64,000 nt of DNA from Burkholderia catarinensis (GTDB lineage Bacteria; Pseudomonadota; Gammaproteobacteria; Burkholderiales; Burkholderiaceae), in NCBI RefSeq assembly GCF_001883705.2, contig NZ_MDEQ02000003.1, forward strand, positions 370,613 through 434,612. Reading direction: 5' to 3'. Positions 8,658-17,699 of the stretch are shown in pieces. The notes below the pieces were generated by a model, which had not been told where the DNA came from, did not search any database, and worked only from the letters and a program-made list of their open reading frames with translations. Positions within the stretch are counted from its first letter, which is position 1. Each line of letters begins with the position of its first letter. The translations under genes were made by a program, and so were the position numbers.

Positions 8658-9050
8658 ATGGCCATCGATCCCGTCAGCCAGCTCGCGCCGGCCGCCCTCG
8701 ACGCAACGGCGGCGACGCCCGCTGCCACGTCCCCCGCGACGCCCGGGCTTGGCGACAAGTTCAAGGCGCTGATGGAGCGCGCGCCGATGGCGCCGCCCGA
8801 GCACGCGAACAGTCATCTGTCGTCGGCGGTGTCGAAAGCCGTCGAGGCGCAGGACGTGCAGTTCCGGAAAACGATCGAGGATGTCGGCAAGCTGTCGGCC
8901 GACATGCCGGGCCTGTCGATGACGGAGATGACCGGGCGCACCATCCAGATGATGTACGAGATGACCAGCATGCAGATGAACATGCAGGTGAAGATGAGCC
9001 TCGCGGAATCGTCGAAGTCGTCGGTCCAGACCCTGATGAAGAACCAATGA
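8658..9050 (+). CDS. hrpB2: Type III inner-rod protein HrpB2 (SctI)
   Basis: 130 residues, ATG 8658 preceded by CGGAGGAA. The C-terminal half is helical and methionine-rich (MTEMTGRTIQMMYEMTSMQM...). This is the conserved VxxMT-type region of HrpB2, the early substrate that builds the inner rod. Located between hrpB1 and hrcJ as in Xanthomonas and Ralstonia. Confidence 0.9.
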   Translation: MAIDPVSQLAPAALDATAATPAATSPATPGLGDKFKALMERAPMAPPEHANSHLSSAVSKAVEAQDVQFRKTIEDVGKLSADMPGLSMTEMTGRTIQMMYEMTSMQMNMQVKMSLAESSKSSVQTLMKNQ

Positions 9051-9121
9051 GTCGCGCGGTCCGCCGGCATGCGCAGCGGCACGTCGCGAACGGCAGCGCC
9101 CGAAGGGCGGGTGGCAATCTT

Positions 9122-9916
9122 ATGAAGTCGAATCGTCGCGTGGCGCGCCTGGCGGTCGTCGCGCTGTGCATCGCGTTGCTCGGCGGATGCAAGAAGGAAC
9201 TGTACGGCAGCCTCACCGAGCAGGACGCGAACGAGATGCTGGTCGCGCTGCTGGAGCAGGGCGTGTCCGCGAGCAAGGACAGCCCGGACGGCGGCAAGAA
9301 CTGGACGCTCGACGTCGACGACGCGCAGGTGGTGCGCGCGATGGAGGTGCTGCGCTCGCGCGGGCTGCCGCACAGCAAGTTCAACGACCTGGGCGAGCTG
9401 TTCAAGAAGGACGGCCTCGTGTCGACGCCGACCGAGGAACGCGTGCGGTTCGTGTACGGCATCTCGCAGGAGCTGTCGTCGACCCTGTCGAAGATCGATG
9501 GCGTGCTGGTCGCGCGCGTGCAGATCGTGCTGCCGAACAACGATCCGCTCGCCCAGGAAATCAAGCCGTCATCCGCCGCCGTGTTCATCAAGTACCGGCC
9601 GGACGCGGACATCAACACGCTGATCCCGCAGATCAAGACGCTCGTGATGCACAGCGTCGAAGGGCTGACCTACGACCACGTGAGCGTCACGACCGTCGCG
9701 GCCGATCCGGTCGAGCTGTCGAAAACCACGCCGCCTGCGTCGAACCCGTGGTGGATGGCCGCGCTCGGTGCCGCCGTCGTGGCCGTGCTCGCGGGCGCCG
9801 GCTTCGCCGCGTACCGGTTCGGCGCGAGGTTCGGCGCGAACAGCGGCGCGCCGTCGCTGCAGGGCTGGCTCGACGCGTTCGCCGGGCGTTTCCGGCCGGC
9901 CCGCAAGGAGCCGTAG
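9122..9916 (+). CDS. hrcJ: Type III inner-ring lipoprotein HrcJ (SctJ)
   Basis: 264 residues from ATG 9122. The N-terminus is a lipoprotein signal peptide with lipobox LLGGC (Cys23) followed by KKELYGSLTEQDANEML, the SctJ/YscJ signature. It has two ring-building domains and a C-terminal membrane segment at about 214-238. An upstream in-frame ATG at 9047 overlaps the hrpB2 stop, but starting there would bury the signal peptide, so 9122 is chosen. Confidence 0.96.
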   Translation: MKSNRRVARLAVVALCIALLGGCKKELYGSLTEQDANEMLVALLEQGVSASKDSPDGGKNWTLDVDDAQVVRAMEVLRSRGLPHSKFNDLGELFKKDGLVSTPTEERVRFVYGISQELSSTLSKIDGVLVARVQIVLPNNDPLAQEIKPSSAAVFIKYRPDADINTLIPQIKTLVMHSVEGLTYDHVSVTTVAADPVELSKTTPPASNPWWMAALGAAVVAVLAGAGFAAYRFGARFGANSGAPSLQGWLDAFAGRFRPARKEP

Positions 9917-9919
9917 GCG

Positions 9920-10690
9920 ATGGCGGGATTCGCAGCGCCCGCCGGGCTCGACGCCGGCGTGCCGGCCGTGCGCGTCGCGACGGCGCTCGACCGCTATCGC
10001 GACAACGTCGATCGCGTCGCCGACTGGGTGCACCCGTCCTGGATCGCCGCCTCGCTCGGCGTGCCCGAGGCGCGGCTGCAGGACTGGCGGGCGCTGCTCG
10101 CGGGTGCCCCCGCCGGCGCCGCCGTGCGGTGCTCGCGGGCGCTGGTGCGCACGCTCGGCGTGAGCCCGCCGGGGTTCGCCGAATTGTCGCAGGGCGGCTT
10201 CGCGCGCGTCGGCCCGGCCGCCGCGCCGCAGCCGAACGCGTGCCTGCTGGACGTCGCGCCCGCGCCGCTGACGCTGCGGATCTGGCGGATGCGCGCGCTG
10301 CTGCTGCGCCGCGGCGAGGTGCGGCGGCTGATCGACCGTCACGCGCAACGGCGGCTCGCCGACTGGACGGGGCTTGACGTGGACGTGCTGATGAGCGGCC
10401 CGAACACCGACAGCGCGAACGACGCAGCGCGCCTTGCCGCCGTGGCAATGCCGCCGCTCGCGTCGCTGGATGCGGATGCGCTCGCGATCGAAGGAATGCT
10501 GCTGGTGCTGCGCGACCTGAAAGGCGCAGCCGGGCTGCCGTTTCCGCTGTCGCGGCTCGCGTTGCCGCGTGCGATCGACGCGCCCGCGTGGCTCAATGCG
10601 TTGCCGACGCAGCACGACGAAGCGGGCACGGCCCGGCTGTTTCGTCGTCTGCCGGAATTGCTTCGGGAGTGGGCATGGTTATTTGGCTGA
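9920..10690 (+). CDS. hrpB4: Type III secretion protein HrpB4 (SctK)
   Basis: 256 residues, ATG 9920, 3 bases after hrcJ. It has a helical N-terminal part with conserved-looking DWVHPSW and a Leu/Arg-rich middle. Size and position between hrcJ and hrpB5 match HrpB4, the SctK-like sorting-platform protein linking SctD to SctQ. It overlaps hrpB5 by 16 bp. Sequence conservation in this family is low. Confidence 0.85.
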   Translation: MAGFAAPAGLDAGVPAVRVATALDRYRDNVDRVADWVHPSWIAASLGVPEARLQDWRALLAGAPAGAAVRCSRALVRTLGVSPPGFAELSQGGFARVGPAAAPQPNACLLDVAPAPLTLRIWRMRALLLRRGEVRRLIDRHAQRRLADWTGLDVDVLMSGPNTDSANDAARLAAVAMPPLASLDADALAIEGMLLVLRDLKGAAGLPFPLSRLALPRAIDAPAWLNALPTQHDEAGTARLFRRLPELLREWAWLFG

Positions 10691-11517
10691 ACAGCAGCCG
10701 GCTGACGGCCGGCGCCAACGACGCGGGCGAGGACGGCCCGCCGGTGCGGTTCGGCGTGCACGGCGACGTGGTCCGGCGCGAGACGTTCGGCCATTTGCTG
10801 TCGATCGCCGACGCCTACGCCCGACTCGACGCGGACCGCGCGCAGGTGCTCGAGCAGGCGCAGGCCGAGGCCGCCGCGATCGTCGCGGCGGGCGAGGAAC
10901 AGGCCGAGCTGCTGCTCGACGCCGCGCGCGACACCTACGAGACGGCCGCGACGCGCGGCTACCAGGAAGGCTCGAACCGCGCGCTGACGGAATGGATGGA
11001 GCGGCTCGCCGACGCGACCGATGCGCAGAGCCGCCTGCAGGTCCGCATGCGCGAACGGCTGGCGGACATCATCGCGTCGGCGGTCGAGAGCATCGTGCAC
11101 AGCATGGATCGCGAAGCGCTGTTCGAGCGCGCGCTGTCGACCGTCGACCGGATCATCGACAACTCCACCTACCTGCGCGTCGCGGTGAATCCGCAGGATT
11201 ACGAAGCCGCGCGCGCCGCATTCGACCAGCTCGCGGCGAAATGGCGCGACCTCGGCCGGCCGATTCCGGTGTCGATCGTGGCCGACCGGCAGCTCGAACC
11301 GGGCGCGTGCGTCTGCGAGACCGATTTCGGCTCGGTCGACGCGAGCCTGAATACGCAGCTGCGGGCGATGCGCAGCGCCGTCGCCCGCGCGCTGAAGCGC
11401 TCGATCTACCTGGACCAGGCCGACGCGAACGGCGGGCCGGACGACGCGCAGGCGCCGGCCGGCAGCGACGACGAAGCGGAAAACGGCGATGCCGCGACGG
11501 CCGAGGTATCGCGATGA
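10675..11517 (+). CDS. hrpB5: Type III ATPase stator HrpB5 (SctL)
   Basis: 280 residues, ATG 10675. A helical region with many Ala/Glu (about 45-100) resembling FliH/SctL is followed by a C-terminal domain with SIVADRQLEPGACVCETDFGSVD-type V/A-ATPase E-subunit similarity, then an acidic tail. SctL links the ATPase HrcN to the HrcQ sorting platform and restrains its activity. Its stop overlaps the hrcN ATG by 4 bp. Confidence 0.93.
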   Translation: MVIWLNSSRLTAGANDAGEDGPPVRFGVHGDVVRRETFGHLLSIADAYARLDADRAQVLEQAQAEAAAIVAAGEEQAELLLDAARDTYETAATRGYQEGSNRALTEWMERLADATDAQSRLQVRMRERLADIIASAVESIVHSMDREALFERALSTVDRIIDNSTYLRVAVNPQDYEAARAAFDQLAAKWRDLGRPIPVSIVADRQLEPGACVCETDFGSVDASLNTQLRAMRSAVARALKRSIYLDQADANGGPDDAQAPAGSDDEAENGDAATAEVSR

Positions 11518-12860
11518 AGGACGGCTGGTTCGACCGGACGCTCGGCTTCGAGCGCCTGACCGACGAGATCGAGCGCGAGATCCTCGCGCGGCCGGGCGTG
11601 CTGCGCACCGGCAAGGTGATCGAGGTGATCGGCACGCTCGTCAAGGTCGGCGGCCTCGACGTGTCGCTGGGCGAGCTGTGCGAGCTGCGCACGCCGGCCG
11701 GCGCGCTGCTGCAGCACGCGGAGGTGATCGGCTTCACGCGCGACTGCGCGCTGCTGTCGCCGTTCTCGCGGCTGACGGACATCTCGCGCTCCACCCAGGT
11801 GGTCGGACTGGGCCGCTCGCTCGCCGTCAAGGTCGGCGACATGCTGCTCGGACGCGTGATCGACAGTCTCGGCAATCCCGTCGACGGCGGCCCCGAGATC
11901 GAATCCGACACGCTGCAGCCGGTGTTCGCGTCGCCGCCCGAGCCGATGAGCCGGCGGATGATCGACACGCCGATGGCGACCGGCGTGCGCGTCGTGGACG
12001 GGATGATGACGCTCGCGGAAGGGCAGCGGATGGGCATCTTCGCGCCCGCGGGCGTCGGCAAGAGCACGCTGCTCGGCATGTTCGCGCGCGGCACCGACTG
12101 CGACATCAACGTGATCGCGCTGATCGGCGAACGCGGCCGCGAAGTGCGCGAGTTCGTCGAGCTGATCCTCGGGCCGGACGGCATGGCGCGGTCGGTCGTC
12201 GTCTGCGCGACGTCCGACCGTTCGTCGATGGAGCGTGCGAAGGCGGCCTACGTGGCGACGGCGATCGCCGAATACTTCCGCGATCGCGGGCTGCGCGTGC
12301 TGCTGATGATGGATTCGCTCACGCGCTTCGCGCGCGCCGGGCGGGAAATCGGTCTGGCCGCCGGCGAGCCGCCGGCCCGGCGCGGGTTCCCGCCGTCCAT
12401 CTTCGCGGAGCTGCCGCGCCTGCTGGAGCGCGCCGGGATGGGCGCCACCGGCTCGATCACGGCGCTCTACACGGTGCTCGCCGAGGACGAGAGCGGCAGC
12501 GATCCGATCGCGGAGGAAGTGCGCGGGATTCTCGACGGGCACATGATCCTGTCGCGCGACATCGCCGCGCGCAACCAGTACCCGGCCATCGACGTGCTGG
12601 GCAGCCTGTCGCGCGTGATGTCGCAGGTGATGCCCGCACCGTATGTCGACGCGGCCGCGCGAGTGCGCGCCTTGATGGCGAAGTACCGCGAGATCGAGAT
12701 GCTGCTGCAGATCGGCGAATACAAGCCGGGCGCGAACGCGCTCGCCGACGAGGCCATTGCCCGGCACGACGCGATCAAGGCGTTCCTGTCGCAACGCACG
12801 GACGAAATCGTCGCGCTGGCCGACACCGAGGCGCGGCTGCATGCGCTGACTGCCGCCTGA
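11514..12860 (+). CDS. hrcN: Type III secretion ATPase HrcN (SctN)
   Basis: 448 residues, ATG 11514 in an ATGA overlap with hrpB5. Walker A FAPAGVGKST (about 176-185) and Walker B LLMMDSLTRFA are present, with the GERGREVREF signature and the RNQYPAIDVLGSLSR motif of F1-like export ATPases. It unfolds and releases chaperone-bound substrates at the cytoplasmic face. Full length for the family. Confidence 0.98.
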   Translation: MKDGWFDRTLGFERLTDEIEREILARPGVLRTGKVIEVIGTLVKVGGLDVSLGELCELRTPAGALLQHAEVIGFTRDCALLSPFSRLTDISRSTQVVGLGRSLAVKVGDMLLGRVIDSLGNPVDGGPEIESDTLQPVFASPPEPMSRRMIDTPMATGVRVVDGMMTLAEGQRMGIFAPAGVGKSTLLGMFARGTDCDINVIALIGERGREVREFVELILGPDGMARSVVVCATSDRSSMERAKAAYVATAIAEYFRDRGLRVLLMMDSLTRFARAGREIGLAAGEPPARRGFPPSIFAELPRLLERAGMGATGSITALYTVLAEDESGSDPIAEEVRGILDGHMILSRDIAARNQYPAIDVLGSLSRVMSQVMPAPYVDAAARVRALMAKYREIEMLLQIGEYKPGANALADEAIARHDAIKAFLSQRTDEIVALADTEARLHALTAA

Positions 12861-13375
12861 TGGCCGATGATGCGAACCGTCACCGGATCGCCGCGCTCAC
12901 GCACGCCAATGCGCGGCGCACCCGCGAGATCGACGCATCGCGCGGCGAGCTCGCCGCCCGGCACGACGAACGCGCCGGGCTGCTCGCGCGCCGCGCGGCG
13001 AAAGTCGAGCAGATCGATGGCGAAACGCGGGTGATCGCCGGCTACGAGGCGCGCGTCGCGAACATGACGGGCGGCAGCGAGGGTTTTTCGATCGACGCGT
13101 TCAACCAGTGCGTGCGGTACATCGGCGTCGTGACCGACCGCAGGCGCGCGATGGTCGCGGAGTTGGCGCAGCTCGACGGCATGATCGACGGCGTCGAAGG
13201 CGAGATCGCGCTGATCCAGCACGACATCGCGCGGAACACGCAGCGGATCGACCAGTGCAGCGAACGGATCGCGGCCATCCGGCGGGCGATCGACCTGGCC
13301 CGCGAGGACGCGCAGGACGAAGAAAACGAGGAAATCGCGACGTCCCGGTTCATCCGGGCGCGCGCCCAGGGATGA
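12860..13375 (+). CDS. hrpB7: Type III ATPase stalk protein HrpB7 (SctO)
   Basis: 171 residues, ATG 12860 overlapping the hrcN stop by one base. It is highly charged and helical throughout with heptad-like spacing, consistent with a two-stranded coiled coil like FliJ/SctO that sits in the ATPase hexamer. The position between hrcN and hrcT identifies it as HrpB7. Confidence 0.88.
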   Translation: MADDANRHRIAALTHANARRTREIDASRGELAARHDERAGLLARRAAKVEQIDGETRVIAGYEARVANMTGGSEGFSIDAFNQCVRYIGVVTDRRRAMVAELAQLDGMIDGVEGEIALIQHDIARNTQRIDQCSERIAAIRRAIDLAREDAQDEENEEIATSRFIRARAQG

Positions 13376-13381
13376 CACAGG

Positions 13382-14209
13382 ATGATCCAGACGCTCGAGC
13401 CGCTCGTTGACCTCCACGGCCTCTTCATCGGCTACCTGACGGTGACTTCCGTCTGTGCGCTCCGGCTGTTCGTGCTGATGTTCGTGTTTCCGCCGACCGC
13501 GGACGGCGTGATCCAGGGCACGGTGCGCAACGCGATCGCGATCGTGTTCAGCGCGTACGTCGCGATGGGCCAGCCGATCTCGTTCATCGAATCGCTGCAC
13601 GGCCTGTTCCTCGTCGAAGTGATGCTGCGCGAGACGGCGATCGGGCTGGTACTCGGCTATGCGGCGTCGACGGTGTTCTGGGTCGCGGAGAGCGTGGGCG
13701 TCTACATCGACGACCTGACCGGACACAACAACATCCAGATCACCAATCCGGCCAGCCAGGAGCAGAGCACGCCGGTCGGCACGCTGCTGCAGCAGGTCGC
13801 GATCATGGCGTTCTGGTCGCTCGGCGGGATGACGTTCCTGCTCGGCACGCTGTACGAATCGTATGGCTGGTGGCCGGTATCGAAGGGCGCGCCGATCGTC
13901 GGCTACATCGTCGAATCGTTCGTGCTGCGGCAGACCGACACGCTGATGCAATCGATCGCGAAGCTCGCCGCGCCGCTGCTGTTCATCCTGGTGCTGGTCG
14001 ACATCGCGTTCGGCTTCGTATCGAAATCGGCGTCGAAGCTGGATATTTCCAGCCTGAGCCAGCCGGTGAAGGCCGCGGTCGCGATCGCGATGCTCGCGAT
14101 CTTCATCGGGCTGTTCGTCGACCAGGTGCACGGGCAACTGGCCCTGAATTCCCTCGAAGCGCAGTGGAATGGAATTTTCTCAAATCATGGTAAGGCAGAT
14201 AACCATTAG
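13382..14209 (+). CDS. hrcT: Type III export gate protein HrcT (SctT)
   Basis: 275 residues, ATG 13382. Hydrophobic with about six membrane segments. It contains the SctT/FliR signatures RLFVLMFVFPPTADG and SVGVYIDDLTGHNN plus the NPASQEQSTPVG loop. It forms the base of the export gate with HrcR and HrcS. Last core gene of the rightward arm. An AT-rich gap separates it from the regulator gene. Confidence 0.96.
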   Translation: MIQTLEPLVDLHGLFIGYLTVTSVCALRLFVLMFVFPPTADGVIQGTVRNAIAIVFSAYVAMGQPISFIESLHGLFLVEVMLRETAIGLVLGYAASTVFWVAESVGVYIDDLTGHNNIQITNPASQEQSTPVGTLLQQVAIMAFWSLGGMTFLLGTLYESYGWWPVSKGAPIVGYIVESFVLRQTDTLMQSIAKLAAPLLFILVLVDIAFGFVSKSASKLDISSLSQPVKAAVAIAMLAIFIGLFVDQVHGQLALNSLEAQWNGIFSNHGKADNH

Positions 14210-14343
14210 CTTACTATTTCATTTAATACTCAATGTTTCTCAAGGAAGCCCGAAAAATTAGATTAATTGAGTTTCTTCATATTTAATTTGTTTACGCTGT
14301 TCTCCAAGGCGGCCTGACAAGCCGGCACGCACTGGAGTCAGAT
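14210..14343 (+). promoter_or_regulatory. AT-rich leader/promoter region of the hrpB-like regulator
   Basis: These 134 bases are strikingly AT-rich against very GC-rich neighbours, with runs such as TTAGATTAATTGAG and ATATTTAATTTG. No PIP box is present. The composition suits a promoter and perhaps binding by an H-NS-like silencer, and suggests that the regulator is controlled separately from the genes it activates. Exact -35/-10 elements cannot be assigned with confidence. Confidence 0.45.
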
Positions 14344-15816
14344 ATGTTCTCGACACTTTATTTCCCGCTTGCCGCGTATCTGGGAACCCCGGATTTCGGC
14401 GCAGGGCGGGAACGTTTTGGAGCCATGCTGTTCAACGGCGACGTCGGCGTCGCGCGCCAGCTGGCGAGCCGCTGGGCAGACGAGGCCGATGCGCCGCGCA
14501 ATCCGCCGCACGCGCTGCAACTGCACGCCGACATGCAGTTGCTGACCGGCGGCGACGTCGAAGCGGAGGAGGCCTATCGGGCCGCGCAGCGCCTGAGCAA
14601 CGCATCGCGCCAGGCGATGCGCGCGGAGTCCTGCCGCAACACCGCATGGCAGGCGTTCTTCCGTTATCGCCTCAACACCGCGCTGGCCTGCTTCGGCCGC
14701 GCTGCGGACGAGGACGACATCCCGATCGATCGTGTAATCGAAGTCCGCGTCGGCATCGTCTGCGTGCTGTACGAGCTGGGGCGCGTGACCGAAGCGCTGG
14801 GCGAACTGGACGAACTGCGCGAGCTGGCCCGCGGGGCGCCCGAACCGACGATGCCTGCGTGGCACGAATTGCTCGCGGCGCTGAAACTCGACATCGCGAT
14901 GCAGTGCGCGCTGCGTTCGGCCGCCTCGCTGCAGGATCACGTGTACTGGCAGTCCGGCGCGATGCACGGCCGTTCCGCGCGGGCGTCGCTGCACGATTAC
15001 CACGAGTACCTCGACAGCGCTCAAAGCAGGATCGATCTCGCGAGCGTGCATATTCCCGTGCTGCGCGCGCGCGTCGATTACCTGTGCCAGTTGCGCGACG
15101 CGACGGGCGCCGACCGGAACGCGGTCGACGGGCTGCTCAAGCATGTGAACTGGGCGCGCGACCACAACCTGCGCGACTACGAGCGGACCTTGCGGCTCGA
15201 GATCGCGCTCGCGATGCTCGCGTGCGACGCCGCTCAGGCCGCCGACATGATCCTCGAGCCGCTGTACGGCGCCGCGCAGTCCGGCGTGGCCGGACACCGG
15301 CAGATCGAGTACCTGTACTGCGTGGCCAAGACCCGCCAGGCGCAGGGGCGGCTGAAGGACGCGCAGCAGTTCTACAGCCGTTACGCGCTGACCTCGATGG
15401 AATGCCTGCGCGAAGCGCTGTCGGCGCGCGTGCCGTTCCTCGAACGCAAGATCCGCGAGACGTCGCAGCTCGACGACATCGGCGCGCGGTTGCCGGCCCG
15501 CTATCGGCGCGCCTACAGCTTCCTGCTCGAGAACCTCGAGCACGCCGACCTGTCCGTGCGCGACATCGCCGCGGAAGTCGGCGTGACCGAGCGGGCGCTG
15601 CAAAGCGCGTTCAAGAAATTCCTGAACATGTCGCCGACCGAGCTGATCCGCCGACAGCGAATGGAGCGCATCCGCTCCGAGCTCGTGGACGGTTCGGCGT
15701 CCGACGGCGGGGTGCTTGCCACCGCGAGCCGCTGGGGCGTGCAGAACCGCTCGACGCTGATCAACGGCTACCGAAAGCAGTTCGACGAAGCGCCATCGCA
15801 CACGCTCGAACGATAA
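14344..15816 (+). CDS. hrpB: AraC-family type III secretion activator, HrpB/HrpX-like
   Basis: 490 residues (HrpB and HrpX are about 476-477). The long N-terminal part is helical and TPR-like, including RAESCRNTAWQAFFRYRLNTA, which closely resembles Ralstonia HrpB. The C-terminal 100 residues are an AraC-type double helix-turn-helix (LSVRDIAAEVGVTERALQSAFKKFL, then MSPTELIRRQRMERIR). HrpB/HrpX bind PIP boxes; five such boxes lie in this window, so this is the likely activator of both arms, sctD and the harpin-like genes. It sits between hrcT and hrcC, 39 bases before the latter, so hrcC is probably co-transcribed. Confidence 0.93.
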   Translation: MFSTLYFPLAAYLGTPDFGAGRERFGAMLFNGDVGVARQLASRWADEADAPRNPPHALQLHADMQLLTGGDVEAEEAYRAAQRLSNASRQAMRAESCRNTAWQAFFRYRLNTALACFGRAADEDDIPIDRVIEVRVGIVCVLYELGRVTEALGELDELRELARGAPEPTMPAWHELLAALKLDIAMQCALRSAASLQDHVYWQSGAMHGRSARASLHDYHEYLDSAQSRIDLASVHIPVLRARVDYLCQLRDATGADRNAVDGLLKHVNWARDHNLRDYERTLRLEIALAMLACDAAQAADMILEPLYGAAQSGVAGHRQIEYLYCVAKTRQAQGRLKDAQQFYSRYALTSMECLREALSARVPFLERKIRETSQLDDIGARLPARYRRAYSFLLENLEHADLSVRDIAAEVGVTERALQSAFKKFLNMSPTELIRRQRMERIRSELVDGSASDGGVLATASRWGVQNRSTLINGYRKQFDEAPSHTLER

Positions 15817-15855
15817 CGAACCGATTTTTCCTTCCGTAACGGGTGTGCGACAGCG

Positions 15856-17640
15856 ATGAGATCGAAGGCGATATTTTGCGCGGCGTGGGCCGTGTGGGTG
15901 ATCGGCATGGGCGCGTCGGCGGCGGCGCATGCGGACGCGGTGCGCTGGCGCAGCAGCGTCGCGCACGTGACGGCCGAAGGCAAGGAGCTGAAGGACGTGC
16001 TGCGCGACCTGCTCGCGAGCCAGGGCGTGACCGCGTCGATCGCCGACAACGTCCAGGGCACCGTGACCGGCCGCTTCGACATGCCGCCGCAACGGATCCT
16101 CGACACGCTCGCCGCGACGTTCGGCTTCGTCTGGTTCTACGACGGCAGCGTCATGTCGATCAGCAACGCGAACGACGTCACGCGTCAGATCATCCGGCTC
16201 GACAACGCGTCGATCAGCGATCTCAACTCCACGCTGCGCGGCATGCGGCTCGACGACAAGCGCTATCCGCTGACCTACGACAGCAGCGCGCGCACCGTGA
16301 TCATCAGCGGGCCGCCGCAGTACGTGCAGATGGTGGCCGGCGTCGCGAAGCATCTCGACGAGAACATGCAGCGCTCGAACGGCACCGTGGTGCGCGCGTT
16401 CAAGCTGAGCAGCGCGTGGGCGGCCGACCACAAGGTGCAGCTCGACGGCAAGAACGTCGTCGTGCCGGGCGTCGCGACGGTCGTGTCGAATCTCTATCAT
16501 TCGCAGCAGGCCGGTGCGGGCGGCAACAATGCGGCGCCGGCGATTGGCGGCCTGCAGCGGCTGTCGCCGATGACCGACGCGAGCGGCGGCACCACGGGCG
16601 GCTCGCCGGTGCCTCCGCTGCCGCCCGGCATGGCGGGCGGCGACGCGTCGCGCAGCCTGGTGAGCGGCCTGCTCGGCGGCGGCCAGTCGGGCGGCGCCAG
16701 GAATGGCGCGGTGATGGATGCGACGCAGGGCGGGGCGAGCGGTGCGATGGCGGCCGACCCGGGGCCGGGCGACCGGAGCCTGCCGGTCGTGGAAGCCGAT
16801 CCGACCACCAATTCGGTGCTGATCCGCGACACGCCGCAGCGCATCGGACTCTATGCGCCGCTGATCGAGAAGCTCGACGCGCGTCCCAACCTGATCGAGA
16901 TCGAGGCGCACATCATCGAGATCGACGACGACCTGCTGCGGCAGATCGGCGTGGACTGGCGCGCACACAACAGTCACATCGACCTGCAGACCGGCTCGGG
17001 CACGCTGCAGCAGAACGGCTACAACGGCAACCTCAACCCGAACTTCGGCGTGACGACGCTGGCCGACGGCACCACGTCCGTCGCAGCCACGCCCGTCGGC
17101 GGCGCGATCACGGCGGTGCTCGGCAACGCCGGGCGCTATCTGCTCGCGCGGATCACCGCGCTGGAAACGACGTCGGAAGCCAGGATCGACTCGAGCCCGA
17201 AGGTCGCGACGCTCGACAACGTCGAGGCCGTGATGGACAACAAGACGCGCTTCTTCGTGCGGGTGCAGGGCTATACCTCGGGCGACCTGTATTCGGTGTC
17301 GACCGGCACGTCGCTGCGCGTACTGCCGATGGTCGTGCAGGACAACGGCGCGACGCGGATCAAGCTCGACGTGCACATCGAGGACGGGCAACTCACCGGC
17401 GACACGGTCGATACGCTGCCGGTGATCACGAGCAGCGAGATCAACACGCAGGCGTTCGTCGGCGAAGGGGAGAGCCTGCTGATCGCCGGCTACAGCACCG
17501 ACAAGGATTCCAACGGCGTCGCGCGCGTGCCGTGGCTGTCGAAGATTCCGGTGGTCGGCGCGCTGTTCAGGAATACGGATCGGTCGCACAAGCACATGGA
17601 ACGCGTGTTCCTGCTGACGCCGCGGATCATTCACTTCTGA
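15856..17640 (+). CDS. hrcC: Type III outer-membrane secretin HrcC (SctC)
   Basis: 594 residues, ATG 15856. A signal peptide (about 1-26, ending AAAHA) is followed by two ring-building N domains, a Gly/Ala-rich insert (about 215-300) and a C-terminal secretin barrel domain with IEAHIIEIDDDLLRQIGVDW and the VPWLSKIPVVGALF signature. It makes the outer-membrane pore of the injectisome. The glycine-rich insert between N domains is longer than in some homologues. Confidence 0.96.
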   Translation: MRSKAIFCAAWAVWVIGMGASAAAHADAVRWRSSVAHVTAEGKELKDVLRDLLASQGVTASIADNVQGTVTGRFDMPPQRILDTLAATFGFVWFYDGSVMSISNANDVTRQIIRLDNASISDLNSTLRGMRLDDKRYPLTYDSSARTVIISGPPQYVQMVAGVAKHLDENMQRSNGTVVRAFKLSSAWAADHKVQLDGKNVVVPGVATVVSNLYHSQQAGAGGNNAAPAIGGLQRLSPMTDASGGTTGGSPVPPLPPGMAGGDASRSLVSGLLGGGQSGGARNGAVMDATQGGASGAMAADPGPGDRSLPVVEADPTTNSVLIRDTPQRIGLYAPLIEKLDARPNLIEIEAHIIEIDDDLLRQIGVDWRAHNSHIDLQTGSGTLQQNGYNGNLNPNFGVTTLADGTTSVAATPVGGAITAVLGNAGRYLLARITALETTSEARIDSSPKVATLDNVEAVMDNKTRFFVRVQGYTSGDLYSVSTGTSLRVLPMVVQDNGATRIKLDVHIEDGQLTGDTVDTLPVITSSEINTQAFVGEGESLLIAGYSTDKDSNGVARVPWLSKIPVVGALFRNTDRSHKHMERVFLLTPRIIHF

Positions 17641-17678
17641 TCCGACGGGGCACGCGCCGGGCGCCGGCGCGGGGTCGA

Positions 17679-17699
17679 ACGACGCGCGCCGCGCGTCGT
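17679..17699. terminator. Perfect inverted repeat between convergent hrcC and the harpin-like gene
   Basis: ACGACGCGCG (17679-17688) and its exact complement (17690-17699) are separated by one base, giving a very strong hairpin with no T-run. It sits between two convergent stop codons and touches one of them. It could act as a bidirectional transcription barrier. Confidence 0.45.

Noticed and set aside
9047..9121. Upstream ATG for hrcJ in a 4-bp overlap with the hrpB2 stop
   Set aside because: Starting there would add 25 Arg-rich residues in front of a lipoprotein signal peptide. The ATG at 9122 gives a normal signal and lipobox.
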